Shown here: positions 43,170-52,549 of the stretch, piece by piece
Position numbering within the stretch: position 1 is the first letter of the stretch
Layout of the letters: each line of letters opens with the position of its first letter
Assembly (NCBI GenBank): GCA_003542575.1
Contig: DPKJ01000009.1
Location: 62,444 to 126,443, forward strand
Reading direction: 5' to 3'
Source: Rikenellaceae bacterium
GTDB lineage: Bacteria > Bacteroidota > Bacteroidia > Bacteroidales > UBA932
Length of the DNA stretch: 64,000 nucleotides
Position numbers and translations under genes: made by a program
The notes under the pieces: generated by a model
Told to the model about the DNA's origin: nothing
The model's database searches: none
Seen by the model: only the letters and a program-made list of their open reading frames with translations

Positions 43170-43989
43170 AGTATTTGTTCATTAAGTATAGAACTAGTGC
43201 TGTATATATGAATGCCGCAATATATGAAATATAGTACCACATTCCGGGAATCAGATCGTAAAAACCTGTCTCTGCCGGTAATTCAGGGTAGAAAACAGTT
43301 ATCAGGTATGAGAAACCGTTGTTTATAAAATGGATTAGTATTACTATCCAGATAGAGTGTGTTTTGTAGTAAATCCATCCCATCAGAAGGCCAAGCATAA
43401 ATGCCGGTATAGCCTGCCAGGGGTTCATGTGCATTATACCAAACATTAGTGCAGACCAAAAAATTGCCTTCGAAGGTGAAATGTGCGTCAGTAATCCTCT
43501 CAATATGATGCCTCTGCAAAAAATCTCTTCAAGTATGGGTGCGAACACGGCAACAGCTATAAAGCTGCTTATCTTGTTTGATTGAACTTGCACCAAAAAC
43601 TGTTTAAGGAACTCAGGGACATCCATCCACATTGTAAGGGGCTCTGTGATAATATTAAATGAGAAGACTAATGGTATTGTTAAAAGTATAGTAGCTATAA
43701 CTCCTATTTTACCGAAGTCTGGTTTGTCAATTGGGACCGAAAGTGGTACATAATCGGTGTTTACAGATGTTTTTGCGCTGTTCTTAAGAGAGATACGAAT
43801 TGCAATGTATGGAGGAATAAAAATCAAGGGGTACATTATAAGCTCTCCCCATCCTTTAAATCCAGGGAAAATAAGAGTTAGAATAAAACTTACCAATCCG
43901 CCTAAAATTGAGCCGGCCAAAGCAAGAAGCATTATTAGAATCCAGCTTTGTGTCAGGTCGGGAAGGTATGAAGAGTATCTTTTTAACAT
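43129..43989 (-). CDS. CPBP-family intramembrane metalloprotease
   Basis: A 286-residue membrane protein with about seven hydrophobic segments. Catalytic motifs of the Abi/CAAX family are ILEEIFCRGIILRG (EE-x3-R), MFGIMHMNPWQ (His) and LIHFINN (His). Such proteases may process prenylated or membrane peptides. It lies 27 bases after the nucleotidyltransferase. No proteinaceous substrate is evident. Confidence 0.9.
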   Translation of the reverse strand: MLKRYSSYLPDLTQSWILIMLLALAGSILGGLVSFILTLIFPGFKGWGELIMYPLIFIPPYIAIRISLKNSAKTSVNTDYVPLSVPIDKPDFGKIGVIATILLTIPLVFSFNIITEPLTMWMDVPEFLKQFLVQVQSNKISSFIAVAVFAPILEEIFCRGIILRGLLTHISPSKAIFWSALMFGIMHMNPWQAIPAFMLGLLMGWIYYKTHSIWIVILIHFINNGFSYLITVFYPELPAETGFYDLIPGMWYYISYIAAFIYTALVLYLMNKYYDKTISLKIQPNS

Positions 43990-44016
43990 TGGTTGCTCTT
44001 TTGTAAAGAAGTATAA

Positions 44017-44925
44017 TTAAACGAAAAGCGGAGTGGGGTAGACTCCCTGACTCACCAGTTCTGATATTTTTTTTGCAACAGCTTCTCTGTCCTCCTTGTA
44101 TGTTACGCCAAACCATTTATCCGGCGTCGAGAGTACCCTGCATGAGGCATAATTGGTTTTTATAAGTTCGTTAACGATAAAAGGGATATAGAATTCAGCT
44201 TTAAGATCATCTTCTCTCTCTTTAAGAAATTCAGAAAACAAATTGTTTCCCTCTTTGAACAGGTCAGGGGTGAAACCCCACATATTCATTGACACTGGTC
44301 GGTTGGAGTCAATTATTACTCTTTCTCCCTTACTGTTATCTCCCCAAATTATATCGTTCTCATTTTTGATGTTATGGTGCTCCTCTACCGAGGTAAGGTA
44401 TCCGGTATTGTTAACAAGACAGACTCCGCGCGAAACTACTCCCGATTCTGATAATGTGTTGCCGGTACAGAAACCTACCATTGAAAAATCTCCCTTTTTA
44501 CCTTCACTTTTGGTTAAGTAATCTGCCAGAACGGCAAAGGAAGTTTGCCCGTAATAGTCATCTGCGTTTATTACGCCGAATGGTGTATCAATCAGACTGG
44601 CTGCTACCAAAACTGCATGGCCGGTTCCCCAGGGCTTCTCTCTGCCTTCGGGTACTGAAAATCCTTCAGGGAGCCTGTTTAACTCCTGCTCAATAAACTC
44701 GATCTCAATATTACCTGCATATCTTTCTCTGACACGCTTCTCAAAATCGGCTCTGAAGAACTCTCTCACAACAAATACAACCTTTTTGAAGCCGGCTTTT
44801 GCTGCATCATATACCGAATAGTCCATAATTGTTTCACCATTGGGTCCCACACCGTCAAGCTGTTTAAGTCCGCCGTATCTGCTTCCCATTCCGGCTGCAA
44901 GTATCAATAAAGTTGGTTTATTCAT
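44017..44925 (-). CDS. Sugar nucleotidyltransferase
   Basis: A 302-residue enzyme (from the ATG at 44925) that should couple a sugar-1-phosphate to a nucleotide. LILAAGMGSRYGGLKQL is the nucleotide-binding loop; GVINADDYYG the metal-binding Asp pair. The GGLKQLDGVGPNGETIMDYS version differs from classic GlmU or RmlA and is frequent in Bacteroidota. An in-frame ATG at 44958 is rejected as too near the divergent promoter. First gene of the unit with the CPBP protease and manA. Confidence 0.88.
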   Translation of the reverse strand: MNKPTLLILAAGMGSRYGGLKQLDGVGPNGETIMDYSVYDAAKAGFKKVVFVVREFFRADFEKRVRERYAGNIEIEFIEQELNRLPEGFSVPEGREKPWGTGHAVLVAASLIDTPFGVINADDYYGQTSFAVLADYLTKSEGKKGDFSMVGFCTGNTLSESGVVSRGVCLVNNTGYLTSVEEHHNIKNENDIIWGDNSKGERVIIDSNRPVSMNMWGFTPDLFKEGNNLFSEFLKEREDDLKAEFYIPFIVNELIKTNYASCRVLSTPDKWFGVTYKEDREAVAKKISELVSQGVYPTPLFV

Positions 44926-44967
44926 TACTATGTTAAATATTAAAATATTCTTCAACAAAATTATTAT

Positions 44968-44975
44968 TAATTTTG
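44968..44975 (+). promoter_or_regulatory. -7 element of the ftsB-like gene
   Basis: TAATTTTG matches TAnnTTTG; no clear -33. It would start the mRNA about 9 bases before the TTG start codon at 44991, so the message is nearly leaderless. Confidence 0.35.
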
Positions 44976-44990
44976 TAAAAATTTGAACAA

Positions 44991-45314
44991 TTGGGAGTAA
45001 AAGAGCAGTGGCACAATTTTGCGGATTCTCGCTTTGCCAGAGTTATTCGGAACAAATATCTTATTGCAACCGCAATTTTCGTGGTTTGGATAACTTTTTT
45101 TGACTCAAACAATCTGATTGATTGGTCAAAGGTGGTTTTAAACATAAGCGAACAGGAGTCTCAGAAAAAATACTATAAACAGGAGATCAAATCTATTGAG
45201 GAGAAACTTAATGAGTTAACTTCAAACAGAGACTCTCTTGAGAAATTTGCACGGGAGCAGTATATGTTCAAAGAGGACAGCGAAGATCTGTTTATTGTTG
45301 TCCCTAAAAAGTAA
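44991..45314 (+). CDS. FtsB/DivIC-like septum protein
   Basis: A 107-residue protein starting with TTG. A single transmembrane helix (about 24-42) is followed by a coiled coil (about 55-88, EQESQKKYYKQEIKSIEEKL) and the conserved REQYMFKEDSEDLFIV end, typical of FtsB/DivIC septum formation initiators. It would form a divisome subcomplex with FtsL and FtsQ. Single gene between divergent and convergent neighbours. Confidence 0.88.
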   Translation: MGVKEQWHNFADSRFARVIRNKYLIATAIFVVWITFFDSNNLIDWSKVVLNISEQESQKKYYKQEIKSIEEKLNELTSNRDSLEKFAREQYMFKEDSEDLFIVVPKK

Positions 45315-45996
45315 GCAGATCTCTCAGGTCATTTGAGTCGTAAGTCGGCCCTCCGTCACAAGGCACTGATTTATAGTTGTAGAAAAACTGATCGATTCCA
45401 AAAATCATAGCCCCTTCAATATCATTGACAAAATCATCGCCAACCATAAGTGATAGCTTTTTATCTCCACCAATAGCGTTCAATGCCCTTTTGAACAATA
45501 TGGGTGATGGTTTGTGAACTCCCTGCTCTTCTGATATCATTACTGCGTCAAAGAATTTTGCAATTCCGCTATTCTCGAGCTTCTTGTACTGGACCTCTTT
45601 AAATCCGTTGGAAATAATGGCCATTCTGACTCCTCTTTCGTGTAACCCTGACAATACCTCAAATGCGTAAGGTGTCAGGGCTTTTTGCAAAGGCATACTC
45701 TTTAGGTACTCCTCTCCAAATTCAGCAGCCAAGACCGGATTGTCTACGCCAAACTCCAGTAGTGTCTGGTAAAATCTCTCTGATCTGAGGGCCTCCTTTG
45801 ATAGATCTCCCTTTTCGTATCTAGCCCAAAGTAAATGATTGATATGATCGAACATTTCAAAAAAGTGATTTTTATCAATCTTAGAGAGGCCATATACATC
45901 AAGTAGTCTGAAAACATTATTTTTTGCATTTAAATCAAGATCCCATAGGGTTCTGTCCAGATCAAATAAAATATACTTGTATTCTTTATTTAGCAT
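45304..45996 (-). CDS. HAD-superfamily nucleotidase (YjjG-like)
   Basis: A 230-residue hydrolase with motif I LFDLDRTLWDL (Asp nucleophile), motif II IISNG, motif III with Lys and the MVGDDFVNDIEGA motif IV. The LDRTLWDLD variant and size match YjjG-type house-cleaning pyrimidine nucleotidases. The ATG at 45996 overlaps the TAA of the M64 gene by one base (TAATG), so translation is coupled. Longer starts upstream are inside that gene. Confidence 0.85.
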   Translation of the reverse strand: MLNKEYKYILFDLDRTLWDLDLNAKNNVFRLLDVYGLSKIDKNHFFEMFDHINHLLWARYEKGDLSKEALRSERFYQTLLEFGVDNPVLAAEFGEEYLKSMPLQKALTPYAFEVLSGLHERGVRMAIISNGFKEVQYKKLENSGIAKFFDAVMISEEQGVHKPSPILFKRALNAIGGDKKLSLMVGDDFVNDIEGAMIFGIDQFFYNYKSVPCDGGPTYDSNDLRDLLTF

Positions 45997-47321
45997 TATT
46001 CTTCTCCTCTTAAATATGACTTTTGAGAATAAAAGTCTATCATTCTGTTGATTGCCTCTGTGCATACAGGGCAGAAGCCTTCTGCTGTGTTTGATTTCAT
46101 TCTGCAATCCAGATAGGGCCGGTATATTCCCTTAGACATGTAACCTCCCCCCTCAAAGAGCCCCGTTACTCCCTTGAAGGACTCTTCGTTTGGAGTTGGT
46201 ACTGGTGTTCCCGAGAGGATTTTATCTCTCCATTTAGAGTCAAAATCGACAAGTGTTGTAAGGTTTGGTTCCCAGGGTTCAGTCTTAAGGTTGTAAAAAT
46301 CTTCATAAGCTACTGCTGAACTGTAGTATTCATCACCTAGCCCGGCCAGACTGTGACCCAGTTCATGGACAAAAACAGCTGCTGACAGTTGATGATCTGA
46401 CATACTTAGACCGTAAAAATTGAATATCCCTCCACCTCCGTATATATCGGTGTTAACAATCACATACATAGCATCAAAGTGCGATCCTGAGGCAGCTGCA
46501 GCTACAATTTTATGATTAGGTGCTGTTAGGTATCTGTCAATCCTGAATGTGTAGAAGTTTGAGGAAAGAACGGTGTTTTTCCAGATATCTTTATGAGGGA
46601 TATCTGTTCCGGACTCGTTGGATATTGAATTGAGTGCCCATATGTTAATATCTGTTTTTCTCGATTTATAAGGTTCTGTGTCAAAAAGATACCTTGAAAA
46701 TCGTAGAGCATCGTCTCTGAATTTATCCATTTGGTCCAGGGTGTATCCTTCTGCTATAAACAAGATGTCAAGTTTTACAGAGGGATCTCCGTTATAAAGA
46801 ATTGTGTCAGTTTTAAACTGGTTCTGACGCTCTGCTGATATTAGTTTGTCGTTTGGGTCGACAGGAAACCTGCCTAACTCAGAAAATTGACCACTCTCTT
46901 TGAGTCTTTCGTAGAATATAACTGTAACCTTCTCCCTTGGATAGGGTATATGATATGAGCCGTTAAATGCCTTCTTAAGGGTCTTTGCTTCGGCTGTGGT
47001 TCTCCACTCCTGAAACAGATTATTAAACCCTTTTGAAAATATTACTTTTCCGCTGCTGTCTATAACGCTGAATTTGTACTCACCGTAGTTAAAGGGGTCT
47101 GTAAGGTTCTCTCTTGGACCGCTCCAGTATGGCTCTTTGTGCAACTCTTCAAGAAAAACCGACTGAGAATATGCATCTCCGGCAAAAATTACATCCAGTC
47201 GCAGTCTTTCACCGGTAAAGTGTGAATCATATCGTTCTCCGCTGTAAAGCGTTGTTGCAGTTATGAGCAGTGCGTATAAGATTATTGCTGCCCTAAAAGC
47301 TCTGTGAAAATAATTTATCAT
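45996..47321 (-). CDS. M64 (IgA peptidase-like) zinc metallopeptidase, exported
   Basis: A 441-residue protein with an N-terminal hydrophobic segment (about 10-27, possibly a signal peptide), an N-terminal M64_N domain (to about 150) and the peptidase domain with zinc motif HELGHS (His319, Glu320, His323) and the GDEYYSS loop. M64 includes IgA peptidases of Clostridium, but many Bacteroidota copies have unknown targets. It is sandwiched between purB and the HAD gene with ATG/TGA-type overlaps, an odd place for a surface protease. Confidence 0.9.
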   Translation of the reverse strand: MINYFHRAFRAAIILYALLITATTLYSGERYDSHFTGERLRLDVIFAGDAYSQSVFLEELHKEPYWSGPRENLTDPFNYGEYKFSVIDSSGKVIFSKGFNNLFQEWRTTAEAKTLKKAFNGSYHIPYPREKVTVIFYERLKESGQFSELGRFPVDPNDKLISAERQNQFKTDTILYNGDPSVKLDILFIAEGYTLDQMDKFRDDALRFSRYLFDTEPYKSRKTDINIWALNSISNESGTDIPHKDIWKNTVLSSNFYTFRIDRYLTAPNHKIVAAAASGSHFDAMYVIVNTDIYGGGGIFNFYGLSMSDHQLSAAVFVHELGHSLAGLGDEYYSSAVAYEDFYNLKTEPWEPNLTTLVDFDSKWRDKILSGTPVPTPNEESFKGVTGLFEGGGYMSKGIYRPYLDCRMKSNTAEGFCPVCTEAINRMIDFYSQKSYLRGEE

Positions 47322-48661
47322 ACTCCTGTGTAATTTTCCGGTGTTATTGCTCTTAACTCCTTTTTAACACTCTCATTTACATTTAGATTTTCTATAAACT
47401 CTGCAATTGACTCTCTGGTTATGCTCTTATTTGTTCTGGTGAGATCTTTAAGGGCTTCGTATGGATTGGGATATGCCTCTCTTCTTAGTATTGTCTGTAT
47501 TGCCTCTGCAACAACAGCCCAGTTGTTTTCAAGATCTCTTTTAAGAGCATCTCTGTTGAGAATTATCTTGCCAAGCCCCTTTTCAATTGATTTTATTGCC
47601 AGCAGCGAGTGGGATATGGGAACTCCAATGTTACGCAAAACCGTAGAGTCAGTAAGATCACGCTGTAGCCTTGATATTGGAAGTTTGGCCGAAAGGTGTT
47701 CAAACAGTGCATTTGCTATTCCAAGATTTCCCTCTGCATTTTCAAAGTCAATTGGGTTTACCTTGTGTGGCATGGCTGAAGAGCCTATCTCCCCCTCCTT
47801 TATCTTTTGACGGAAGTACTCCATTGAGATATAGGTCCACATGTCACGGCAAAAGTCAATAAGGATATTGTTAATTCGTTTGAGGTTGTCAAAAAGAGCG
47901 GCCAGATGGTCATAGTGCTCTATCTGAGTAGTGGGGTAGGAGCGCCTGAGCCCAAGTTTTTTCTCTAGAAACGTCACTGCAAATGAGTTCCAGTCAACCT
48001 TAGGATATGCAATGTGGTGTGCATTAAAGTTGCCTGTTGCACCTCCGAATTTTGCAGCATGTGGAATCTTGTCAAGAGTTTCAAGTTGTTCTTTTAATCT
48101 GGTTGTGAACACCTCTATCTCCTTTCCCAAACGAGTAGGAGAGGCGGGTTGACCGTGTGTGCGGGCAAGCATTGCAACATCTCCCCACTCCTTTGACATT
48201 GTTGTCAGAGTTTCAATAACTCCTTTAAGATGAGGGACAAAAACCTGATTTATCCCTTCAAGCAGTGACAGGGGAACAGATGTGTTGTTAATGTCCTGTG
48301 AGGTAAGACCAAAATGTACAAATTCACGGTAAGCATGCAGATTAAGCCCTTCAAATTTTCTTTTAATGAAGTACTCAACCGCCTTAACATCGTGGTTTGT
48401 AGTTTTTTCTATCTCTTTTATCTCGTTCGCATCGGCCTCGGTAAAATTTTTGTAAACCTCTCTCAGCTGAGGGAAGAGAGATTTGTCAACACCCTTAAGT
48501 TGTTCAAGTGGTATCTCACAAAGGGCAATGAAGTATTCAATCTCAACCAGTACTCTGTATCTGATGAGTGCATATTCCGAGTAGTAAAGTGCCAGCTCTT
48601 TTACTTGTGAATGGTATCTTCCGTCAATTGGAGAGATGGCTGTTAATGTGGAGTTTTGCAT
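47318..48661 (-). CDS. purB: Adenylosuccinate lyase
   Basis: A 447-residue enzyme for two steps of purine synthesis. The fumarase-lyase signature GSSAMPHKVNP and the TRTHGQPASPTRLGKE-like block (catalytic His) are clear. ATGA overlap with the M64 gene downstream and 11 bases after folP show an operon. Length fits the E. coli type. Confidence 0.97.
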   Translation of the reverse strand: MQNSTLTAISPIDGRYHSQVKELALYYSEYALIRYRVLVEIEYFIALCEIPLEQLKGVDKSLFPQLREVYKNFTEADANEIKEIEKTTNHDVKAVEYFIKRKFEGLNLHAYREFVHFGLTSQDINNTSVPLSLLEGINQVFVPHLKGVIETLTTMSKEWGDVAMLARTHGQPASPTRLGKEIEVFTTRLKEQLETLDKIPHAAKFGGATGNFNAHHIAYPKVDWNSFAVTFLEKKLGLRRSYPTTQIEHYDHLAALFDNLKRINNILIDFCRDMWTYISMEYFRQKIKEGEIGSSAMPHKVNPIDFENAEGNLGIANALFEHLSAKLPISRLQRDLTDSTVLRNIGVPISHSLLAIKSIEKGLGKIILNRDALKRDLENNWAVVAEAIQTILRREAYPNPYEALKDLTRTNKSITRESIAEFIENLNVNESVKKELRAITPENYTGV

Positions 48662-48672
48662 AGTTGTTTAGC

Positions 48673-49497
48673 TTATGTGTTCTTTTTAATAGTTTCATAT
48701 AGGGTAATCACCTCTTTTGCCTCTTTCACATCATGTACTCTGAGTATGTTGGCTCCGTTTAGGAGAGCCTGCAGATGTAATGCGGTTGTGGCACAAAGGG
48801 CTTCCTGGGGTTCTGTCGATAAAAGTTTGTAAATCATGCTTTTACGCGAAATGCCAACGAGTATGGGATATTCTCCTCCCTCACCATTGCTCAGTTTAAG
48901 CGCCCGGAGGTTGTTAAGAAGAGTGTAGTTTTGATCGATATTTTTTGCAAAGCCAAAACCAGGGTCCAGTACAATCTCTTTGATGCCTGCCTCTTTTGCC
49001 TTAACAATAAATGATTTAAAATATTGGGCAACCTCATTAACAACATCTTCGTACTGACATAAACTTTGCATCGTTTCCGGAGTCCCCTTCTTATGCATTG
49101 CAATATATGGCAATTCTAACTTTGCTGCCATTTGGAGCATGTTTTTATCGTCCTCTCCGGCAGAGATATCGTTAATAATGAAATCTCCAACAAAGTCGTA
49201 AGCTCTCTCAACGATTGATGATCTGAAAGTATCAAGCGAAAAAACAGAGGCAGGGAATACTCTGAGTATCTTTTTCAATGCCGGCTTTAGCAACTCCCAC
49301 TCCTCCTCTTCAGATACAGTTACAGATCCCGGGCGGGTAGAGCAGGCTCCAATATCAATAATATTGGCACCCTGAGATAACATTAGTGCATACATCTCTT
49401 CAAACTCACCCTCTGTGAGACATCTGCTTCCGGAATAAAAAGAGTCAGGACTCAAATTTATGATGCCCATTATCTTCGGCACATCGTTCAGGATCAT
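48673..49497 (-). CDS. folP: Dihydropteroate synthase
   Basis: A 274-residue folate enzyme joining p-aminobenzoate with dihydropterin pyrophosphate, the sulfonamide target. MGIINLSPDSFYSGSR, DIGACSTRPGS and VGISRKSMIYKL are the diagnostic blocks. First gene of folP-purB-M64-HAD; divergent from tmk. A TATATTTG sequence on the - strand at 49547-49554 may be its -7 element. Confidence 0.97.
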   Translation of the reverse strand: MILNDVPKIMGIINLSPDSFYSGSRCLTEGEFEEMYALMLSQGANIIDIGACSTRPGSVTVSEEEEWELLKPALKKILRVFPASVFSLDTFRSSIVERAYDFVGDFIINDISAGEDDKNMLQMAAKLELPYIAMHKKGTPETMQSLCQYEDVVNEVAQYFKSFIVKAKEAGIKEIVLDPGFGFAKNIDQNYTLLNNLRALKLSNGEGGEYPILVGISRKSMIYKLLSTEPQEALCATTALHLQALLNGANILRVHDVKEAKEVITLYETIKKNT

Positions 49498-49528
49498 AAC
49501 TGATTTACCGTTTTTATGATAAAATGTC

Positions 49529-49536
49529 TAACTTTG
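49529..49536 (+). promoter_or_regulatory. -7 element of the tmk operon
   Basis: TAACTTTG matches the TAnnTTTG consensus, though no good -33 is present. It predicts a start near 49543, which is after the upstream in-frame ATG at 49524 and so supports the ATG at 49563 as the true start of tmk. Confidence 0.4.
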
Positions 49537-49562
49537 CTTTGAATCACAAATATACTACAAAT

Positions 49563-50228
49563 ATGTTATTGGTGCTAGAAGGTTTGGACGGAGCCGGTAA
49601 ATCTACACAGGTTGCCCTATTGCAGAAATATTTCACAGAGAGAGGTGTAAAGGTGAAATTTATGCATTTTCCCAGATTTGATGCTCCTCTTTTTGGAGAC
49701 CTCATAGCCCGGTTTCTAAGAGGTGACCTTGGAAGTATTGATCAGGTTCATCCCATGCTTATTGCACTTCTGTATGCCGAGGACAGAAGGGATGCCGCAC
49801 CTCTGCTCAGGAGCTGGCTTGATGATGGTTATTGTGTGATTCTGGACCGCTATCTCTTTTCAAACATTGCATTCCAGTGTGCAAAATATTCAGATGAGAC
49901 TCAGACCGAAGAACTCAGAGACTGGATTCTTGAGACTGAGTATAACCATTTTGGAATCCCCAAACCTGATGTTAACCTCTTTTTGGATGTTCCGCTCAGA
50001 TTTGTAGACGAAAAATTAAACAAGACAAGAGAGGGCGAAGATAGAGACTACCTCAAGGGTAAAAGGGATATTCACGAAGAGAGTATTTCATTTCAGTCAA
50101 AGGTGAGGGATATGTATCTTAAGGAGTGCGAATCCGGCCTGTTGAAGAGAATTGATTGTTCAGATAATCAAGGTAATATGCTTAATGCAGATGATATATT
50201 TAAACTTATAACCCATGAAATTTCTTAG
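49563..50228 (+). CDS. tmk: Thymidylate kinase
   Basis: A 221-residue dTMP kinase. P-loop GLDGAGKST at residues 6-14; DRYLFSNIAFQ (DR-Y/F motif) and the LDVPLRFVDEKL block are typical. The ATG at 49563 is chosen over 49524 because a promoter element lies between them and the family begins near here. Its end overlaps the next gene by 14 bases. Confidence 0.92.
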   Translation: MLLVLEGLDGAGKSTQVALLQKYFTERGVKVKFMHFPRFDAPLFGDLIARFLRGDLGSIDQVHPMLIALLYAEDRRDAAPLLRSWLDDGYCVILDRYLFSNIAFQCAKYSDETQTEELRDWILETEYNHFGIPKPDVNLFLDVPLRFVDEKLNKTREGEDRDYLKGKRDIHEESISFQSKVRDMYLKECESGLLKRIDCSDNQGNMLNADDIFKLITHEIS

Positions 50229-51510
50229 GGCAATTTCGAGACTTATTATCGGTCTCACCTTTATCTTTTCCGGTTTTGTGAAGATTATTGATCCTGTGGG
50301 TGCAGGTTTAATTGTAGAGGAGTATTTCAAGTGGCTGGGGTTTGGTGAATGGCATTTTCTGTTTCAGACAGTGGGTGTTGCTTTATCGGGTACCGAGTTG
50401 CTTCTTGGTATAGCTGTTTTGCTTGGAATAAGAATGAAGTATGCCTGTAAGGTAGCATTCTGGTTTATGGCCGGTTTCACGGTGCTTACTCTTATACTTG
50501 CGATATTCAATCCAATAACTGACTGTGGTTGTTTTGGAGAGGCTCTTAAGCTGACAAATCTTGAAACATTTCTTAAGAATGTGGTTCTGATGTTTTTTGC
50601 CACAATTTTATATTTTCAGAGAAACAAATTCATCCCTGTTGCTCCGGCAGCCTGGGAGTGGGGTTTTGCAGCTGTTTATGCACTAATGATAATGGGTCTT
50701 TCATCATATTCATACAGACACCTGCCACTTATTGACTTCATGGAATTTAAGGTTGGAACAAACGTTGCAAACAAACTGGAAAACATCCCGCTTAACACAT
50801 CAGAGCCACAGTTTGAAACGGTTCTGATTTATTCGAAAGATGGTAAAAATCACGAATTTTCAATTGATAATCTGCCTGATTCAACTTACACGTTTGTAGA
50901 TTCCCAGACTAAACAGACCAAAGGAAAGGGTTTTGTAAAACCTATGGATTTTGCGGTTTCCGATATACATGGCACTTATGTAACCGATTCTCTTTTAGCA
51001 ATAAAAGGTCCTTTGTTCATTATCTCTGTGCCCTATATGCATAAGATTGGAGAGAAAAAGGCTCTTAGAATAAACAGGTTTATTGACTCTCTGAAAAGAG
51101 AAAATCTACCTTTTGCCATTCTCACCGGATCGGGTTGGGGTGTGACTGAAAAAACTACAAAAGCACATGGAATAGATGCAAATACATATCATACAGATTT
51201 CAAGACTCTTCTAACATTTAACCGCTCAAACGGAGGTGTTGTCTATTTTTATGATGGCACAATAACTAAAAAATGGTCATCTGCAGGTATGCCTTACAAA
51301 GAGATAGATTCTATTCTTGATGAAGACCCTGAATTGCTGGCAGCTAAGACAAGAATAAGGGAGCAGCTATCGGCTGAGATAGCAGCAGTTATTATCTTAT
51401 TGATGATTGTAATTATGAGGTATGTTTGTAGAACAGTTTATATTCATAAACATTCTGAATCTGAGTGGATTGCAGAAACTGAAAAGTTGAAAAATGATAA
51501 CGGAGAATAA
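50215..51510 (+). CDS. MauE/DoxX-family membrane protein (BT_3928-like)
   Basis: A 431-residue protein with a four-helix MauE/DoxX-like domain at 1-150 (GFVKIIDPVGAGLI, TDCGCFG with a Cys pair), a further helix region to about 180, then a periplasmic thioredoxin-like part (about 195-400) and a last transmembrane helix near 385-405. The DCGCFG motif suggests thiol chemistry. Found in Bacteroidota as a conserved protein without proven role. Overlaps tmk by 14 bases and murB by 17 bases, so the three are one operon. Confidence 0.8.
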   Translation: MKFLRAISRLIIGLTFIFSGFVKIIDPVGAGLIVEEYFKWLGFGEWHFLFQTVGVALSGTELLLGIAVLLGIRMKYACKVAFWFMAGFTVLTLILAIFNPITDCGCFGEALKLTNLETFLKNVVLMFFATILYFQRNKFIPVAPAAWEWGFAAVYALMIMGLSSYSYRHLPLIDFMEFKVGTNVANKLENIPLNTSEPQFETVLIYSKDGKNHEFSIDNLPDSTYTFVDSQTKQTKGKGFVKPMDFAVSDIHGTYVTDSLLAIKGPLFIISVPYMHKIGEKKALRINRFIDSLKRENLPFAILTGSGWGVTEKTTKAHGIDANTYHTDFKTLLTFNRSNGGVVYFYDGTITKKWSSAGMPYKEIDSILDEDPELLAAKTRIREQLSAEIAAVIILLMIVIMRYVCRTVYIHKHSESEWIAETEKLKNDNGE

Positions 51511-52501
51511 AGAGCTGAAAAAGTTAAATACTCTGGGCCTTAAGGCTAAGGCAAGATGGTTTGCACAGCCTGCAGATGTAGCTTCGATAAAGAGGGTTCT
51601 CTCCGATACCAGGTTTAAAGGGATGCCTATTCTTGTGACCGGTTCGGGGTCTAATCTTCTTTACTCAAAGGATTTTAACGGTTTGTTGATTCGCCCTGAT
51701 ATTACATCGATTACTGTAACTGGTGAAGATAAAAACTCTGTTTATCTGAGAGCAGGGGCGGGAGTAAATTGGGATACATTTGTGGCCTACTGTGTTGACA
51801 GAGGATGGGGTGGGGTTGAAAACCTTTCTCATATTCCCGGGTGTGTAGGTGCCTCACCTGTTCAAAATATTGGAGCCTATGGATCGGAGGTTGCCGACTC
51901 TGTTGTTTCTGTTGAATTTATTGATTTGGAAACACATAAAGAGAGTTCTCTGTCAAATGATGAGTGCCGGTTTGGTTATCGTGACAGTATTTTTAAAAGG
52001 GAGCTCAAGTCCAAAACCATTATTACATACGTTACCTTTTGTTTGTCAAAATATCCTGTAATTAATGCAAATTACGCAGATGTAGCAGCGGAACTCTCAG
52101 GTCTAAAAGAGCCCGGATTATATGATGTAAGAAAGGCTATCATTGATATACGAAAACGCAAACTTCCTGATCCGGAAGTGATTGGGAATGCAGGAAGCTT
52201 TTTTAAAAATCCGGTAGTGCCTGAAGATATGGCCTTTAAACTTAAAAATGAAAATTCTTCACTGAAAGTCTTTTCTGCCCAAAGCGGTTTTAGTAAAATA
52301 CCTGCGGCCTGGCTTATCGAACAGTGTGGCTTTAAAGGAAAAAGGTTTGGGAATGTAGGAGTACACCCAAACCAGGCACTTGTTCTTGTTGCCTATGAGG
52401 GGGCAACAGGTGAAGAACTTATAAATCTCGCTCATTCAATTCAGAAAAGTGTACTTGACAAATTCAGTATTGAAATTGAGCCCGAAGTTAATATTATTTA
52501 A
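51494..52501 (+). CDS. murB: UDP-N-acetylenolpyruvoylglucosamine reductase
   Basis: A 335-residue FAD enzyme of peptidoglycan synthesis. FAD-binding blocks are LVTGSGSNLLYSKDFNG and SHIPGCVGASPVQNIGAYG; the catalytic Ser region is IGNAGSFFKNP and the catalytic Glu is in the C-terminal IEIEPEV. The long form (type I) with a C-terminal domain is typical of Gram-negatives. Confidence 0.96.
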   Translation: MITENKELKKLNTLGLKAKARWFAQPADVASIKRVLSDTRFKGMPILVTGSGSNLLYSKDFNGLLIRPDITSITVTGEDKNSVYLRAGAGVNWDTFVAYCVDRGWGGVENLSHIPGCVGASPVQNIGAYGSEVADSVVSVEFIDLETHKESSLSNDECRFGYRDSIFKRELKSKTIITYVTFCLSKYPVINANYADVAAELSGLKEPGLYDVRKAIIDIRKRKLPDPEVIGNAGSFFKNPVVPEDMAFKLKNENSSLKVFSAQSGFSKIPAAWLIEQCGFKGKRFGNVGVHPNQALVLVAYEGATGEELINLAHSIQKSVLDKFSIEIEPEVNII

Positions 52502-52524
52502 ATCTGATAAAATATTGAAAAGAG

Positions 52525-52549
52525 AGCTGTAAGTAACCTTACAGCTTTC
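52525..52549. terminator. Bidirectional terminator murB/infB
   Basis: AGCTGTAAG (52525-52533), loop TAAC, CTTACAGCT (52538-52546), with flanking A and T runs. It lies in the 37-base gap between the convergent murB and infB genes and overlaps the infB stop codon. Confidence 0.85.

Noticed and set aside
45997..46107. N-terminal extension of the HAD gene
   Set aside because: It lies in the M64 gene and the motif I block begins only a few residues after the ATG at 45996.
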